Shown: positions 26,703 to 37,889 of the stretch, piece by piece
Numbering within the stretch: position 1 is the stretch's first letter
Layout: the number at the start of each line of letters is the position of its first letter
Origin: Dasypus novemcinctus
Taxonomy: Eukaryota; Chordata; Mammalia; Cingulata; Dasypodidae
Length of the DNA stretch: 64,000 nt
Assembly (NCBI RefSeq): GCF_030445035.2
Contig: NC_080675.1
Coordinates: 67,534,544-67,598,543, forward strand
Direction: 5' to 3'
The notes under the pieces: generated by a model
What the model saw: only the letters and a program-made list of their open reading frames with translations
What the model was told of the DNA's origin: nothing
Database searches by the model: none
Made by a program: the position numbers and the translations under genes

Positions 26703-28807
26703 TTATAATCCACACCAAGAAGCAGGAAGATATGGCCCAGTTAAAGAAATAAGCAAATCTCCTTAATAAATCCAATGAGATGGCTAAAGAGATTAAGAAC
26801 ATTAAGAAGACATTGGATGAGCACAAAGAAGAATTTGAAAGCATACATAGAAAATTATCAGATCTTAGGGGAATGAAAGGCACAATAAATGAAATTTAAA
26901 ATACACTGGAATTGTATAACAGCAGATTTGAGAAGACAGAAGAAAGTGAAATTGAAGAAATCACTTCCAAAATTGAACATACAAAAGAACAGATAAAGAA
27001 AAGAATGGAAAAAAATTGAGCAAAGTCTCAGGGAACTAAATGCAGCAAAAAGCATGCAAATATAAATGTCATGGATGTCCCAGAAGGAGAATAGAAGGGA
27101 AAAAGGTCAGAAAGAATAAATGAAGACATAATTTTCCCACCACTACTTAAGGACATAAATATCCATGTCCAAGAAGTACAACGTATTCCCATCCAAATAA
27201 ACCAAATAGATCAACTCTGAAACACATACTAATCAGAATGTCAAATGCCAAAGACAAAGAATTCTGAGAGCAGCAAGAGAAAAGCAATGCATCACATATA
27301 AGGGATACCCAATAAGATTAAATGCCAATTTCTCAACAGAAACCATGGAAGCAAAACAACAGTGGTATGATATATTTAAGATACTACAAGAGAAAAACTT
27401 CCAGTCAAGAATCTTATATCCAGCAAGATGTCCTTCAAAAATGAGGGAAAGTTTAGAATAGTCACAGATAAAAAGAAACTGAAAGAGTTTGTAACCAAGA
27501 GAACCAGAAAATACTAAAGGGTATGCCACAGTCTGAAAAGACAAGAAAGAAAGACTTGGAAGAAAGTCTAGAAATGAAGATTTTACCAGTAAAAGTAACT
27601 AAAAGTATCAAATGAGCAATGAAAATAAAATGTGACAGATAAAATCCAAAGGTCAAAAAGGATGAAATAACTTCCTTTACAGTAAAAACATTGAACATTG
27701 ATGGATTAAACTCCCCAATCAAAAGACACAGACTGGCAGAAAAGATAAAAAAATATGAGCCACCCATATGCTGTCTGCAAAAGACTCACCTTGCATACCT
27801 TGGTTATCAATAGATTGAAAGTAAAGGTTAGAAAAAAGATAGTCCATGCATACAGTAACAACAACAACAAAAAGGCCAAAGTACCTACACTTATATCTGA
27901 TGAAATAGGCTTTAAAAGGCACTAGTAATGCACAATCTGAGGAGGTAATCAGGGGGAAAAAAAATTCCACTTACATTAGTGACTAAAAGAATGTAATATT
28001 TAGGAATAAACTTAACCAACCATATAAAGCACTTGTATTCAGAAAACTACAACTCATTGTTAAAAGAAATTTTAAAAGACCTAAATAATTAGAAGAATAT
28101 TCCATGCTCATGGATTAGAAGACTAAATATCATTAAGACATCAATTCTGATATGCAGATTCAATGCTATCCCAATAAAAATTCCATCAACATTTTTTTAA
28201 AGTAAATGGAAAACAGGATTACCAAATTTATTTAGAAGGGTAAGGGGTCATGAATAGCTAGAAACATCTTAAAAAGAAAAAGTGAATTTGGAGGGCTCTC
28301 ACTTCTGGACTTTAAATCATATTACCTAGCTACAGTGGTAAAAAACTGTATGGTACTGACATAAAGACAGACACATAAACCAATGGAATGAAACTGGGAG
28401 TTCAGAAACAGACCCTCACATCAGTGGTCAAGTGATATTTGACAAGCCTGTCAAACCCACCCAGGTCAGGCAGAAGAGTCCATTCTGGGAAAACTGGATA
28501 TCCATAGCCAAAAGAAGAAAAGAGGACCCTTATCTCATACCTTGTACAAAAATTAATTCAAAATGAATAAAAAACCTAAATAAAAAAGCAAGAACCGTAA
28601 AGTTTCTAGAAGAAAATGTAGGAAAACATCTTCAAGACCTCGTGGTATGTGATGGATAATTAAAGGAGATAAGAGGAGGACTGAGATGGACTACTGATGT
28701 TTAATGTATGTGGAAGTTTTCATTAACTTTACTGTAAAACTGTGGAAATGTATAAAGTTGTTGGTAACACATTGTTTATGACACATTATAGTGTTATATG
28801 TGTTATA

Positions 28808-28828
28808 TGGTTAAATGGTTATATATAA

Positions 28829-28863
<35 letters not shown>

Positions 28864-28892
28864 ATGGTTAAATGGTTATATATAAACCATTT
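28808..28892. repeat. (TG)n(TA)n flanked by a 19-bp direct repeat and small palindrome
   Basis: The 19-mer 'ggttaaatggttatatata' occurs at 28809-28827 and 28866-28884, flanking a (TG)n(TA)n run. 'aatggtt' (28871-28877) and 'aaccatt' (28885-28891) form a small inverted repeat. Confidence 0.85.
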
Positions 28893-29213
28893 ATATAGTT
28901 GGTTTATAAATGGGAATGTGGCTGAAAAGGATAGTCTAGCTATGTAAATACCCATTGAAAGAAAGCGAGAGAATAATCTAGGGAATGAATAGCACAGTAA
29001 ACCCAGAGATGGAAGGGAATTGTGGTTGATGGTACAGGGCAAGTGTGTCCTTTGTGAGCTAGAGCAGATGTACATCACAATTGCAGGGTGGTGAGAATGT
29101 TGAGAATGTTAAGGCCCATATATGGGACAGATACAACTGGAGTAACTTATGGACCATGGTTAACATTAATGTAATATTCTATGCATATATGCTAAAGATG
29201 TACTGTGTTGATA

Positions 29214-29890
29214 ATGGTGGAATGTGGAAAAAGTATGCTGCATGTATGCTATAGTCCTAGTAATAGTCTGATGATATTATCTCATAATCTGTAACAAATG
29301 TTCCACCACAGTGGTATGTTGATAGAGGGGTGTTGTATGGGAATTCTGCATATGTGCATGATTATTGTATGTTTACAACTTATGTCATAAAAATATATTT
29401 AGCAAATAATAATAGAGTGGGTTGTGGGAAAAATATACCAACTGTAAGATAAGGACTACAGTTAGTAGTAAGATTTTGATGATATTCTTTCATAATTTGT
29501 AACAAACATCTCACAACAAAGCAAGGTGTTAGTAGTGGGGTGACGTATGGGACCCTATATGATGTGGTCCATATTTGCTTTGTAACGTCACTATTTTTAC
29601 TATGAACTTACTGCTTATGTATGTTCATGTAGAAATGACAAAATAATCATAATAATAGGGTAGGTTGGGGGAAAAATACACCAAATGAAAGATACTTTGA
29701 TTTGTGGTAATTTTTTCAGGATGCTCTTTCATCATTAGTTAAAAATGTTTCACAACAATGCAAGGTATTGGTGGTAGGGTGGGGTGAGGTATGAGAGCCT
29801 TGTATGTGTTATATATGTTTGTTTTATAAATTCACAACTACTATAATCCATTTATTATTTATGTATGTTTATGTATGACTAATATACTTC
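29214..29890 (+). repeat. Three tandem ~200-245-bp units in an L1 3' UTR
   Basis: Each unit runs 'taatag.gtggg.tgtgggaaaaata' ... 'tttcataatttgtaacaaa' ... 'caaggtgttagtagtgggg' ... 'tttacaacttatgt' and then restarts. Units begin near 29214, 29408 and 29650. The last one ends in 'cttcaataaattttttt' at about 29890-29905, just before the TSD. The same motif occurs singly at 6330-6480. Confidence 0.8.
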
Positions 29891-30810
29891 AATAAATTTT
29901 TTTAAAAAGGACATATGTGATAAAAGGTTTGTATACTGGATATATGAAGAAGTACTGAAACTCAATAATAGGAAGGAAAATACCCAGTTTTTAAAAATGG
30001 ATGAAAGATTTTGCTTCACCAGAGGCAATATGAGGATAACAAATAAGCACAAGAAAAGATACTCAAAATAATTAGTCATTAGGGAAATGTAAATTAAAAC
30101 CACAACGAGATACCGCATCACACTTAATAGAATGACTAAACTAAAAAGATTGACAATTCTAAGTATGACAAAGTTGTATATTTACTGGAACTTTCATTCA
30201 TTGTTAGCAAGATTACAAAATCCTAAAGCCACTTTGAAACAGTTTGGCAGTTTCTCATAAAGTTAAATATACCATTGCTGTGATCCAGCAATCCCACTCC
30301 TAAAAACTTACTCAAGAGAAATGAAACGTAAGTATGCAAATGTTCATAAGAACTTTATTCATACAGCCTAAAACTGGAAACAACTCAAATTTCTATCAAC
30401 TAGAAATTGAATATTTGTACAATTTAGTATATTTGTACAATGAAATATTTCTCAGCAATAAAAAGGAATGAACTAGGGATGCATGCAACAGCATGGATAA
30501 ATTTCAAAAGCTTAATTAAAGCGACAGAAGACAGTCACAAAGGGCTGCATATTTTATGATTCTATTTATATAACATTCTGGAAGAGGCAAAATTATAGGA
30601 CCAGAAAGTACATGAATGGTATTGAGGGGCTGAGGGTTGGAGAGAGGAGAATGACCACAAAAGGGTGCAAGGCAATGGAAATAAGCTGTATCATTTTTAT
30701 GGTCATGGTCACAGAACTATGCATATTTATCAAAACATACATTTAAAAGTGGTAATTTTTACTTTATGTAAATTATACCTCAATAAACTTGATCTGAAAA
30801 AAAACAATAA

Positions 30811-31140
30811 TCCCAACAGTGGGCAGGCACAACTGAACCCTCTATACCTCTACTTCATAGGTAACCAGGGGCACATATAAAATCTTTCCTCTTTGTTCTG
30901 CCAAAAACATAAGGCCCATATATACCAGCTCATGCAAATCAATGATGGGAGGGAGTTTCACCATTCCCCAGAATCTTTATTTTAACTCCCTGCTAAGAAA
31001 ATAAACATGAAACTAGGATTGACATCAGAATGATAATTTTAGTAGTAAAAAGAAATCACAGAAAATGGAAATATTCAAGCTCTGTTGTAGTTGGCACATT
31101 CTTTTCCTGCAACAGAGATCTAAGTAGGATGCCACATGCC
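30811..31140. other. Unassigned sequence
   Basis: This is a short AT-rich interval between the old L1 tail and the next L1 tail insertion. No gene or repeat is recognised. Confidence 0.4.
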
Positions 31141-31158
31141 AATAAAGAGTTTATGGTA

Positions 31159-32303
31159 CCGGGGATGAGCCTCCCTGGCACCGAGGGATCACTACCACAT
31201 ACCAGCTGAAGAAGCAACTAGAAAATGACCTTGAATTAAAGATTCAATGCGGAACAGCAGAATATACCTGTCTACATATAATAACATGACTTCGGGAAGC
31301 GGTTTGACCTAATGTAAGGGGGAAATGGAAAGGAGAAATGAGATTATAAGGCTGTGAGTCTCTAAAAAAGAGTCTGGAGGTTGTCAGAAGGAATACCCCT
31401 ATGTACAACTGAACAAAGTCTAAGAGACAGATAAGGTAGATACAACCCCAGGTATTGGTTCTTTTGAGGGATAAAGAGACCCACGGGTTCTATGGTCATG
31501 GCAGAAGGGGTTCACTGCCACGACAGATGGCCCTTCTTTGGAGCTGGTGTTTCTGCGTGATGGAAATGGACTCAGAGGGGATCTCTTTTCACAAGACTTG
31601 CATGCTACTTTATTGGAATTGTAGTTGGTGCTGGGTTTAAGATATATGTAGGGGATTTGAATCTCTGGACTGATAATACGACACCCAGGCCCAGAGCCTC
31701 AACAGACTTCAGCTCCTACACTTTGACTTATTGGACTTACTCCACTCAGCTAACATGGAGTTGAAGAAGGTCAACCACCACAACATGGAGCCTAGAGTGT
31801 CTACAACTAGAAGCGGGAAGAGTGCATCCAGTACCCATGTGCAATCTAAGCCCTCACTTGACATAGGTGTGCAATGGACACAACCAATCCAATGTCCACA
31901 GAGAAAATGTGGAATGGGTGTGGGAACGGTAGCCATGGGGGCTGCTGGGTGTGGGGAAAGGGAGGAAGAGATGAGATGTGGAGGCGTTTTCGGGACGTGG
32001 AGTTGTCCTGGATAGTGCTTCATGGACAATTACGGGACACTGTAGATCCCCCCAGGGCCCACTGGATGGAACGTGAGAGAGTCTGGGCTATGATGTGGAC
32101 CATTGACTATGGGGTGCAGTGATGCTCAGAGATGAACTTACCAGGTGCAATGGATGTATCACGATGATGGGAGAGAGTGTTGCTGTGGGGGGAGTGGGGG
32201 GCGGGGGCGGTGGGGTTGAATGGGACCTCATATATTTTTTTTAATGTAATTTAAAAAAATAATAATAAATAAATATTAAAAATAAAAAATAAAAAAATAA
32301 AAA
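31159..32303 (+). mobile_element. 5'-truncated L1 insertion (distal 3' UTR)
   Basis: It starts at 'ccggggatgagcctccctgg', carries the distal 3' UTR, and ends after 'taatgtaatttaaaaaaat' in an A-rich tail. TSDs are perfect and 18 bp long ('aataaagagtttatggta', 31141-31158 and 32304-32321), which fixes both ends. Similarity to the copies at 55.9-57.1 and 58.9-60.1 kb is continuous. Confidence 0.95.
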
Positions 32304-32604
32304 AATAAAGAGTTTATGGTAGTGAGCATGCATTCAGAACAAGGAAGATAAAGAAACTGAATGTTTAACAGCATCAAGCTAAAAGGTTAAATACATTCAA
32401 TTCACAATAAGATCATCTAAGGTACTCAAAGTTCATTGACTAAAGACCCTTTCCGATCAGACAGTTCTTGGATGGGCACTACAGCTTTAACCATGTTTCT
32501 GTAGTTGAAGAAGCCCCACCCCACACCCAGATATATACTTTCTTTAGGTAAATTAGTGCATTCAATCAGGTTACCATAAAAAACTGCCAGCCTTGAAAGC
32601 TTTA

Positions 32605-33190
32605 GAAACAGTGTGAGTTTCGGAGACCTCCTGGGGTCAGGTCTTGGCTTTATCACTATTTGTGTGATCTTGGACAAGTTACATAATATTTTGTGTTCTC
32701 TGTTATGGATTGAATTGTGTTCCACAAAAAGTTGAAGTCCTAATCCCCAGTACCTCATATTGTCAACTTATTTGGAAATGGGGTCATCACACATGGAATT
32801 AGGCAAGTTAAAATGAGGTCATATGGGAGTACGATGAGCCCTTATTCCAATATGACTAGTGTCCATATAAGAAGAGAAAATTTGCACACAGCCAGATCAG
32901 GGGGAAATGTCATAGACTGCTGGCAAACCACCAGAAGCTAGAAGAGGCAAAGAAAGATTCTCCTCTACAGGCTTAAGAGGAAGCATAACCCTACCAACAC
33001 TTTGATTTAAAACTTCTAACCTTCAGAACTGTGAAGCAATTAATCTTGTTTGTTTTAAAACACATAGTCTGTGTTATTTTGTTATGGTAGCCAGAGGAAA
33101 CTAATTCAGTCTCCTTGTAGAGTTGTAGAGGATTTAATAAGATAAATCAAAAATGTCCTCAAAACAGTTCCTTGCACACAGTAAAATTTT
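32605..33190 (+). repeat. MIR SINE, split by an LTR
   Basis: The MIR core is readable as 'ggtcaggtcttggctttat' and 'tgtgtgatcttggacaagtt' (about 32636-32680). The distal half resumes after the LTR as 'agaggatttaataagataa' and 'cagttccttgcacacagta' (about 33127-33183). This is an old mammal-wide tRNA-derived SINE. Confidence 0.8.
32701..33108 (+). mobile_element. Solo LTR of ERVL-MaLR (MLT1-type)
   Basis: The solo LTR begins 'tgttatggattgaattgtgt' and ends 'gaggaaactaattca'. Internal blocks 'aagtcctaatccccagtacc', 'gttaaaatgaggtcatatgg', 'tgtccatataagaagagaaa' and 'cttcagaactgtgaagcaat' are the familiar MLT1 landmarks. It is 408 bp long and inserted into a MIR. Confidence 0.85.
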
Positions 33191-33324
33191 TATGTCAGTT
33201 TAATCATCATCATCATCTTTTTTAAATGACCTTGAATTTCTCTAATCTGGTATGATGATCATATAATTTTTAATCTCAGAGGATAAATTATTTCTCTTAT
33301 TTCTAATGTTTGGATTAACCTCAT

Positions 33325-33725
33325 TGTTTTAGTTTCCTTGGCTGCTCAAAGGAAAATACTATGAAACGGTTTGTCTTAAACAATGGGAATTTATTCACTC
33401 ACAGTTTTCAGGCTTGGAAAATGTCCAAAGCAATACGTCATCAAGGTAATGCTTTCTTCCTGAAAACCAGCTGCCAGCAATCCTTGGCTCCTCTGTCACA
33501 TGGCAAGGCATGGTCTCTCCCTTCTCTTTCAGGTTTCGTAAATTTCATTCTCTTATAAAGCATTCCAGTAGTTAGATTAAGACCCATCCTGACTGAGGTG
33601 AGACACACCTTAACTGAAGTAACTCATCAAAAGTTCCTACTTACCATAGGTTTATACCCACGACAGTGGATTTGATTCAAGAACATTTTATGAAGTATAT
33701 AAAGCTTCAAATCTCCACACCCACT
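33325..33725. mobile_element. LTR-like interspersed repeat remnant
   Basis: The motifs 'gttttagtttccttggctgc', 'acaatgggaatttattcactc', 'cctctgtcacatggcaaggc', 'attaagacccatcctgactg' and 'cacaccttaactgaagtaac' match a repeat family I associate with xenarthran genomes, of LTR or MaLR character. Family and ends are uncertain. Confidence 0.5.
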
Positions 33726-33799
33726 GTACCTCCAAGAAATAGAAATAACCCAACAAAATGAGTAAATTCTGAAACAGAATTGTATTGTAGAAGAAGGTG

Positions 33800-33975
33800 A
33801 GTTATTAGATGCATGGCATTAGTCAAGTTACCTTACCTCACTGGGCCTCAGTTTGCTCATCTGTAAATTGGGATAAATATAATTTCTATTTCCCAGGATG
33901 ACTGAAAGGATTAGAAAAAATTTTTGTATGAAAAGACCTAGCTTATAGTAGAGGTTCAGTAATTTTACTATTACT
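33800..33975 (+). repeat. MIR SINE
   Basis: The MIR core 'gtcaagttaccttacctca', 'gggcctcagtttgctcatct', 'gtaaattgggataaatataa' is followed by 'aaaggattagaa'. Typical order and spacing support the call. Confidence 0.88.
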
Positions 33976-34339
33976 GTTGTTTTTTATTATTATTACCAGT
34001 AATAAACAAATTCAAATGTTCCTGATGCAGTATAATTCTGTTACTAACAAATTCTTATCATTCCAGAATTTATGAAATTTGTGCTATTCTAATGAGACAT
34101 TTACTTGGAAAACTGCTTTATCAAATATTCCATCCAACCATAGGGCTGGTTGTAAATTGTGGATATTCTTACCAACATTTTCCCCATTGCAGCAAGCAAA
34201 GATGTAACTCTCTTCTAAAGAAAATAGAAACAAACATACTCATTTTGAAATATTTTTTCTGAAAATATTTGACATTATGATTTGAATTTTGTTCTAAGAG
34301 ATAATTGAACAAAATTGTTGAAAGCAATTTCTCTTTTTT

Positions 34340-34960
34340 TCAGGTAGGGTAAAGGTTTATTCATTCATCTGGCAAATTTCTATTTGAATGCCTCTAAGCC
34401 TACCAAGCTCAGCATTAAGTTACTGGAACATGGCAATCACAAGACACTGGCCCATCTCTCAGGACACAGAGAAACAACAGGCAGCAGCAGTTCACTGTGG
34501 TATCTGCTATGGTAGAGAAAGTATAGGATGCCATAGAAACACAGAGGCAGTGCATCTCACCTGGACAGGGGTGGTGTTGTTGAGGACAGAGTAAGTATTG
34601 ACAGGAAAGTGTTCTCCAGACTAAGGTCCAACAAGATGAGCTGGCATTAGTTAAATGATGTGGCAACAGGGAGGACAGATAAAATGTTTCATGGAGACAG
34701 AAGAACACAGGCGAAGTCATCGGGAGAGGGATGGTGGGATGATAGCAAGAGAGTTCAGAACAAAAAGCATCCTGTCAGACTGGGCATCACATGAACTGCA
34801 GGGCAGTGGTTCATGAACAGGAAGAGAGAGAGTCCAGATAAGAAAGGAAATCGCACTTTAACCTGGGAATACAGGGGAGCCATGGAAATATTTTTAGAGG
34901 GATAATGACATAATCATACTAGGAGTGATGGCCTGGTAATGGTGCCCAGTTGTTTGGTCA
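34340..34960 (-). repeat. Ancient L2 LINE, antisense
   Basis: The segment starts 'tttattcattcatctggcaa', the reverse complement of an L2 3' end. Purine-rich L2-like antisense sequence follows to 'agagggataatgacataatc' (about 34900). It is strongly diverged. Confidence 0.5.
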
Positions 34961-35254
34961 AGCAAGAACTAGGCTAACTGAAATACAGTCATACTTTGGT
35001 ATTCAGCTGCTTTGAAACTTGTTGAATTTGGTACTCAATGTATTTTGATGTTAAAATTTTGTCTCAGTACTCTTTGTTTAGTACTCCATACAAGCTAGAA
35101 CTTTATGTAGTTGCCTCATAACTCACTACCCTTTCCAACTGAAACAAAGAGTCATGCAGTAGTCACATGGTAGTTCTTTTCCTGTAGACATCCCATTGCA
35201 GTCTTATCTTAGTTTCTGTGGTCATTGTGTATTTTTGTGGGTTTTTTTCTCATC

Positions 35255-37656
35255 ATGGGTCCTAAGAAAATGAGCAGTGATAGTGCTCATCAGAAAAGAA
35301 AGTTACTTCACACAACCATTGAGCAAATAAAAGAAATAATAGCAGGAAGTGGATATGGCTCAATGGATAGAGCATCCACCTACCATATAGGAGGTCCAGG
35401 GTTTGATATCCAGGGCCTCCTGGCCTGTGTGGCAAGCTGGCCCACGTGGAGTGCTGCCATGTACAAGGAGTGTCACCCCACACAGGGAAAGCAGCCCACC
35501 CAGGAATGGTGCCGCACACAAGGGGAGCTGATGCAGCAAGATGATGCAACAAAAAAGAGACAGAGAAGAGACGATATGAGATGCAGCAAACTAGGGAGTT
35601 GAGATGGAGCAAGAGAATGATCACCTCTCTCCCACTCCAGAAGGTCCCAGGATGGGTTCCTGGAGCCATCTAATGAGAATACAACAGACACAGCAAATGG
35701 ACACAAAGAGCAGACAACAGAGTGGGGAGGAGAGGGGAGAAATAAGGGAAAAAAGTGATTCTAGGGGAGCAGATGTAGGTTAAGTGGTTGAGCATCTGCT
35801 TCACATGTACAAGGTCCTGGGTTCAATCCTGGTACCTCCTACAAACAGACAGACAAATTTTTTTAAAAAGCAAAAGAAATAATAGGTAAATGAGAGCAGT
35901 ATTTGCATTACTGATCTTGCTAGGGAATATGGTATGTCTAGAACAATGGTCTCCACCATCATTAAGTGATTTTTTAAAAGACTGTTGTTGTGAAAGGAGT
36001 TAAAGCAGTAACAAAGCAGCATTCCCAAATACTCCAGGTTGAAAAGCTGTTATTAATTTAGGTAAATGAGAAGCAGTCAGCACGTGACAGTATATCGGAA
36101 ACCATGATATATGAAAACGCAAAATTATTGAATGCCAATCTCTTGAAAAACAAACCAGAACCAAGTGATGAGAGTGCTGAAGTTTTAAGGTCAATCACAG
36201 CTGCTCTGGTGCATCTAAAAAGGAGACTAGCATCCATAGCGTCATGAGGCATGGCAAAGCAGCAAATGCCAATAAAAAGTCTGCAGATAAATTCATCAGC
36301 GAATTTTAAGACTGCTTGTAGAGGTTGAGGATTTTATTCCCTATCAAGTTTTTAACTGTGATGGGAACAGAGTTTTTGGGGGAAAGAATGCCAAGTAGGA
36401 TCTACATCACAAAGGAGGACAAGGCATTACCAGGCAACAAACCAATGAAGGACAGGCTCACTCTGTTGTGTGGGAATGCTAGTGGAGACTTAAAACCCAA
36501 ACCACTGCTAGTTTATGATAGTGAAAACCTGCAAGTTTTCAAGAAGCATAATGCCATAAAAGGCAAACTCCATGTGATGTGGAGGGCAAATAGCAATCTT
36601 GGCTCATGAGGCAATTTTTCACCAAATCAATAAATGAAGTGTTTGGTATCTCAGTAAAAAAAATATTTGCTGGAGAAAGATTTGCCTCTGAAAGCTCTCC
36701 TACTTTTGGACAATGCACCTGTGCACCCTCCAGGCTTAGAGGATGACTTACTGAAGGAGTTCAACTTCATCACTGTAAGGTTCCTGCCCCCCAGCACTAC
36801 TCCTCTCATCCAGCCCGTGGACAAGCAGATCATTTCAAACTTCAAAAAGTTATACACCAAGGTGCTTTTCCAGAGGTGCTTTGAGATCACCTCTGACACC
36901 CAGTTGACCCTCATAGAATTCTGGAAAGAACATTTCAACATCCTGCACTGCCTTAACCTTATTGATAAGGCCTGAACAAAGACCTTTACAGGACAATGAA
37001 TGAATTGTCCTAGAAGAATTTGTGGCCAGAAGTTGTTGCTCAGAGGTACTTGAAAGGATTTGAGGCTGACCCCAAGCCGGCAGGTACAGAGCGTACAGTT
37101 TTGCAGGATATTGTATCTTTGGGCCAATCCATGGGTCTGGAGGTCAATGCTGCTGATGTTGAGGAGTTAGTGTAGGAACATCGTTAAGAGCTCAGCACTG
37201 AGGACCTGCAGGAACACAGAAGGAGCAGAAACAAGAGAGTGATGAAGAGATATTTTTCAGGTGTGGAGGAGATAAGTGAGGATTCACCAGTTCCTTGATA
37301 AAAGAAATGTGTACAAAATGGGCGGAAGTTCAAAACTTTGTGGAGAAGTACCATCCAGACAAAGATCTGACAAGAAGAAATGTGAACTTATTGAATGACC
37401 AAACAATTTCACACTTTCAAGGAATCTGGAAAAAATATAGAATCGGTCCTCATTGAATAAGTTTTTAGTGAAGGTGACAAAGAGTGTGTCAGAGCCCATG
37501 GACCAAGTTGAAAAAAGACAGAAAAGAGAAAGAACACCTGAAATGCAAGTGCCCATTTTTCTATCTGAGGGGGCTCTCCTTCCAAGCAGCACTCCATCTA
37601 ACCTCTCCTCCCACCATCCTATTAGGCCACGGAATTTTCTTGTACAGAAAAAGTGA
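35255..37656 (+). pseudogene. Tigger transposase (pogo/TIGD1-like), broken
   Basis: The N-terminal start 'MGPKKMSSDSAHQKRK' at 35255 begins the centromere-protein-B-like helix-turn-helix DNA-binding part, cut by a SINE after 'IEQIKEII'. The DDE catalytic core follows in pieces: the first Asp in 'FNCDG' (36360-36362), then 'KEDKALPGNKPMKDRLTLL' (about 36412-36470), the second Asp in 'LLLDNAPVHPPG' (36709-36711) and the third in 'PLIQPVDKQI' (36820-36822), about 36 residues on. All three catalytic Asp codons survive. In-frame stops (36607, 36973) and frame changes disable it. Human TIGD1 belongs to the same family. Confidence 0.9.
35343..35871 (+). mobile_element. Composite of two DAS-type SINE units sharing one target duplication
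   Basis: The first unit (35343-about 35755) has head 'aagtggatatggctcaatgg' and the long body ending in 'gagaatgatcacctctctcc' and 'cacaaagagcagacaaca'. The second (about 35764-35871) is a short head-only unit, 'ggagcagatgtaggttaag' ... 'cctgggttcaatcctgg'. A single TSD 'aaaagaaataatag' flanks the pair (35329-35342 and 35872-35885), with none between the units. Confidence 0.9.
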
Positions 37657-37889
37657 AGTTTTTATTTTATTTAAGTATTTTTAATTTCTAGGCTTATTTC
37701 TTATGTAATGATATACATCCCTATCTTTTCACATATTGCCTTTAAAATGTGCATTGTCTTTGGCTTGGGAATGCATTAAATTTATTAAAATATTCCTTAC
37801 TGGAAAAATTTGTTTGGTACTCATCATTTTGGTACTCATCACACCTCCCAGAACCAATTAACAACTTGTCCTGAGGTACCACTGTACAA

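Larger units (their letters stand above)
26120..27560 (+). pseudogene. L1 ORF1-like region, degenerate
   Basis: ORF1 encodes the RNA-binding chaperone of the L1 particle. After the SINE, translation from about 26720 shows heptad-like Lys/Glu/Leu-rich sequence ('NKSNEMAKEIKNIKKTL', 'DEHKEEFESIHRKLSDL'), typical of the ORF1 coiled coil. Stops occur soon (about 26746 and 26899). The later part ('caagagaaaagcaatgcat', 'tcaagaatcttatatccagc') matches the ORF1-to-ORF2 region of mammalian L1. It is not functional. Confidence 0.65.
24815..29910 (+). mobile_element. L1 LINE with 5' UTR, ORF1 remnant, deleted ORF2 and tandem 3' UTR
   Basis: This element is inserted in the older L1: 'acgtatgtg' (24806-24814) and 'acatatgtg' (29911-29919) look like a TSD at the break. 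In order it has a 5' UTR with tandem monomers (24.8-26.1 kb), a coiled-coil ORF1-like region (26.1-27.6 kb, with a SINE), the start of the ORF2 endonuclease region ('aaaagacacagactggcag' about 27721), then a jump at about 27960 to the distal RT region, and a second jump near 28660 straight to the 3' UTR. ORF2 is therefore mostly deleted and the copy cannot move itself. Confidence 0.8.
22817..30810 (+). mobile_element. Old L1 (L1M-type), interrupted by a SINE and a younger L1
   Basis: The old L1 has ORF1-like or inter-ORF sequence at 22.8-24.0 kb, ORF2 sequence at 24.08-24.81 kb ('ctacctgatttcaatattt', 'ggagaaaatatttgcaaaac'), and after the younger L1 the direct continuation at 29.92-30.6 kb ('gtcattagggaaatgtaaa', 'ccagcaatcccactcct', 'ataaaaaggaatgaactagg'). 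It ends with 'cctcaataaacttgatctg' and A residues near 30800. Most of ORF2 is missing between 24.0 and 24.1 kb. It is heavily decayed and non-coding. Confidence 0.7.
34986..37884 (+). mobile_element. Tigger-type (Tc1/mariner-pogo) DNA transposon, complete ends
   Basis: Imperfect terminal inverted repeats are visible: 'cagtcatactttggtattc' at the left and the complement of 'gaggtaccactg' at the right. Both ends are flanked by TA (34984-34985 and 37885-37886), the target duplication of this superfamily. The internal transposase gene is broken. A SINE pair (35343-35871) has been inserted. Without it the element is about 2.37 kb. It is inactive. Confidence 0.9.

Noticed and set aside
26209..26883. 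224-codon open frame on the minus strand with proline-rich stretch
   Set aside because: It is antisense to a SINE plus its G-rich array, so the proline run is simply the complement of the G-runs. It is not a gene.
29214..29890. Regularly spaced repeats reminiscent of a CRISPR array
   Set aside because: Units are 200-245 bp, diverged, lack short identical repeats, and sit in a mammalian L1 3' UTR.
36651..37127. 158-codon minus-strand open frame
   Set aside because: It is the antisense of the Tigger transposase core, whose plus-strand frame has the family motifs.
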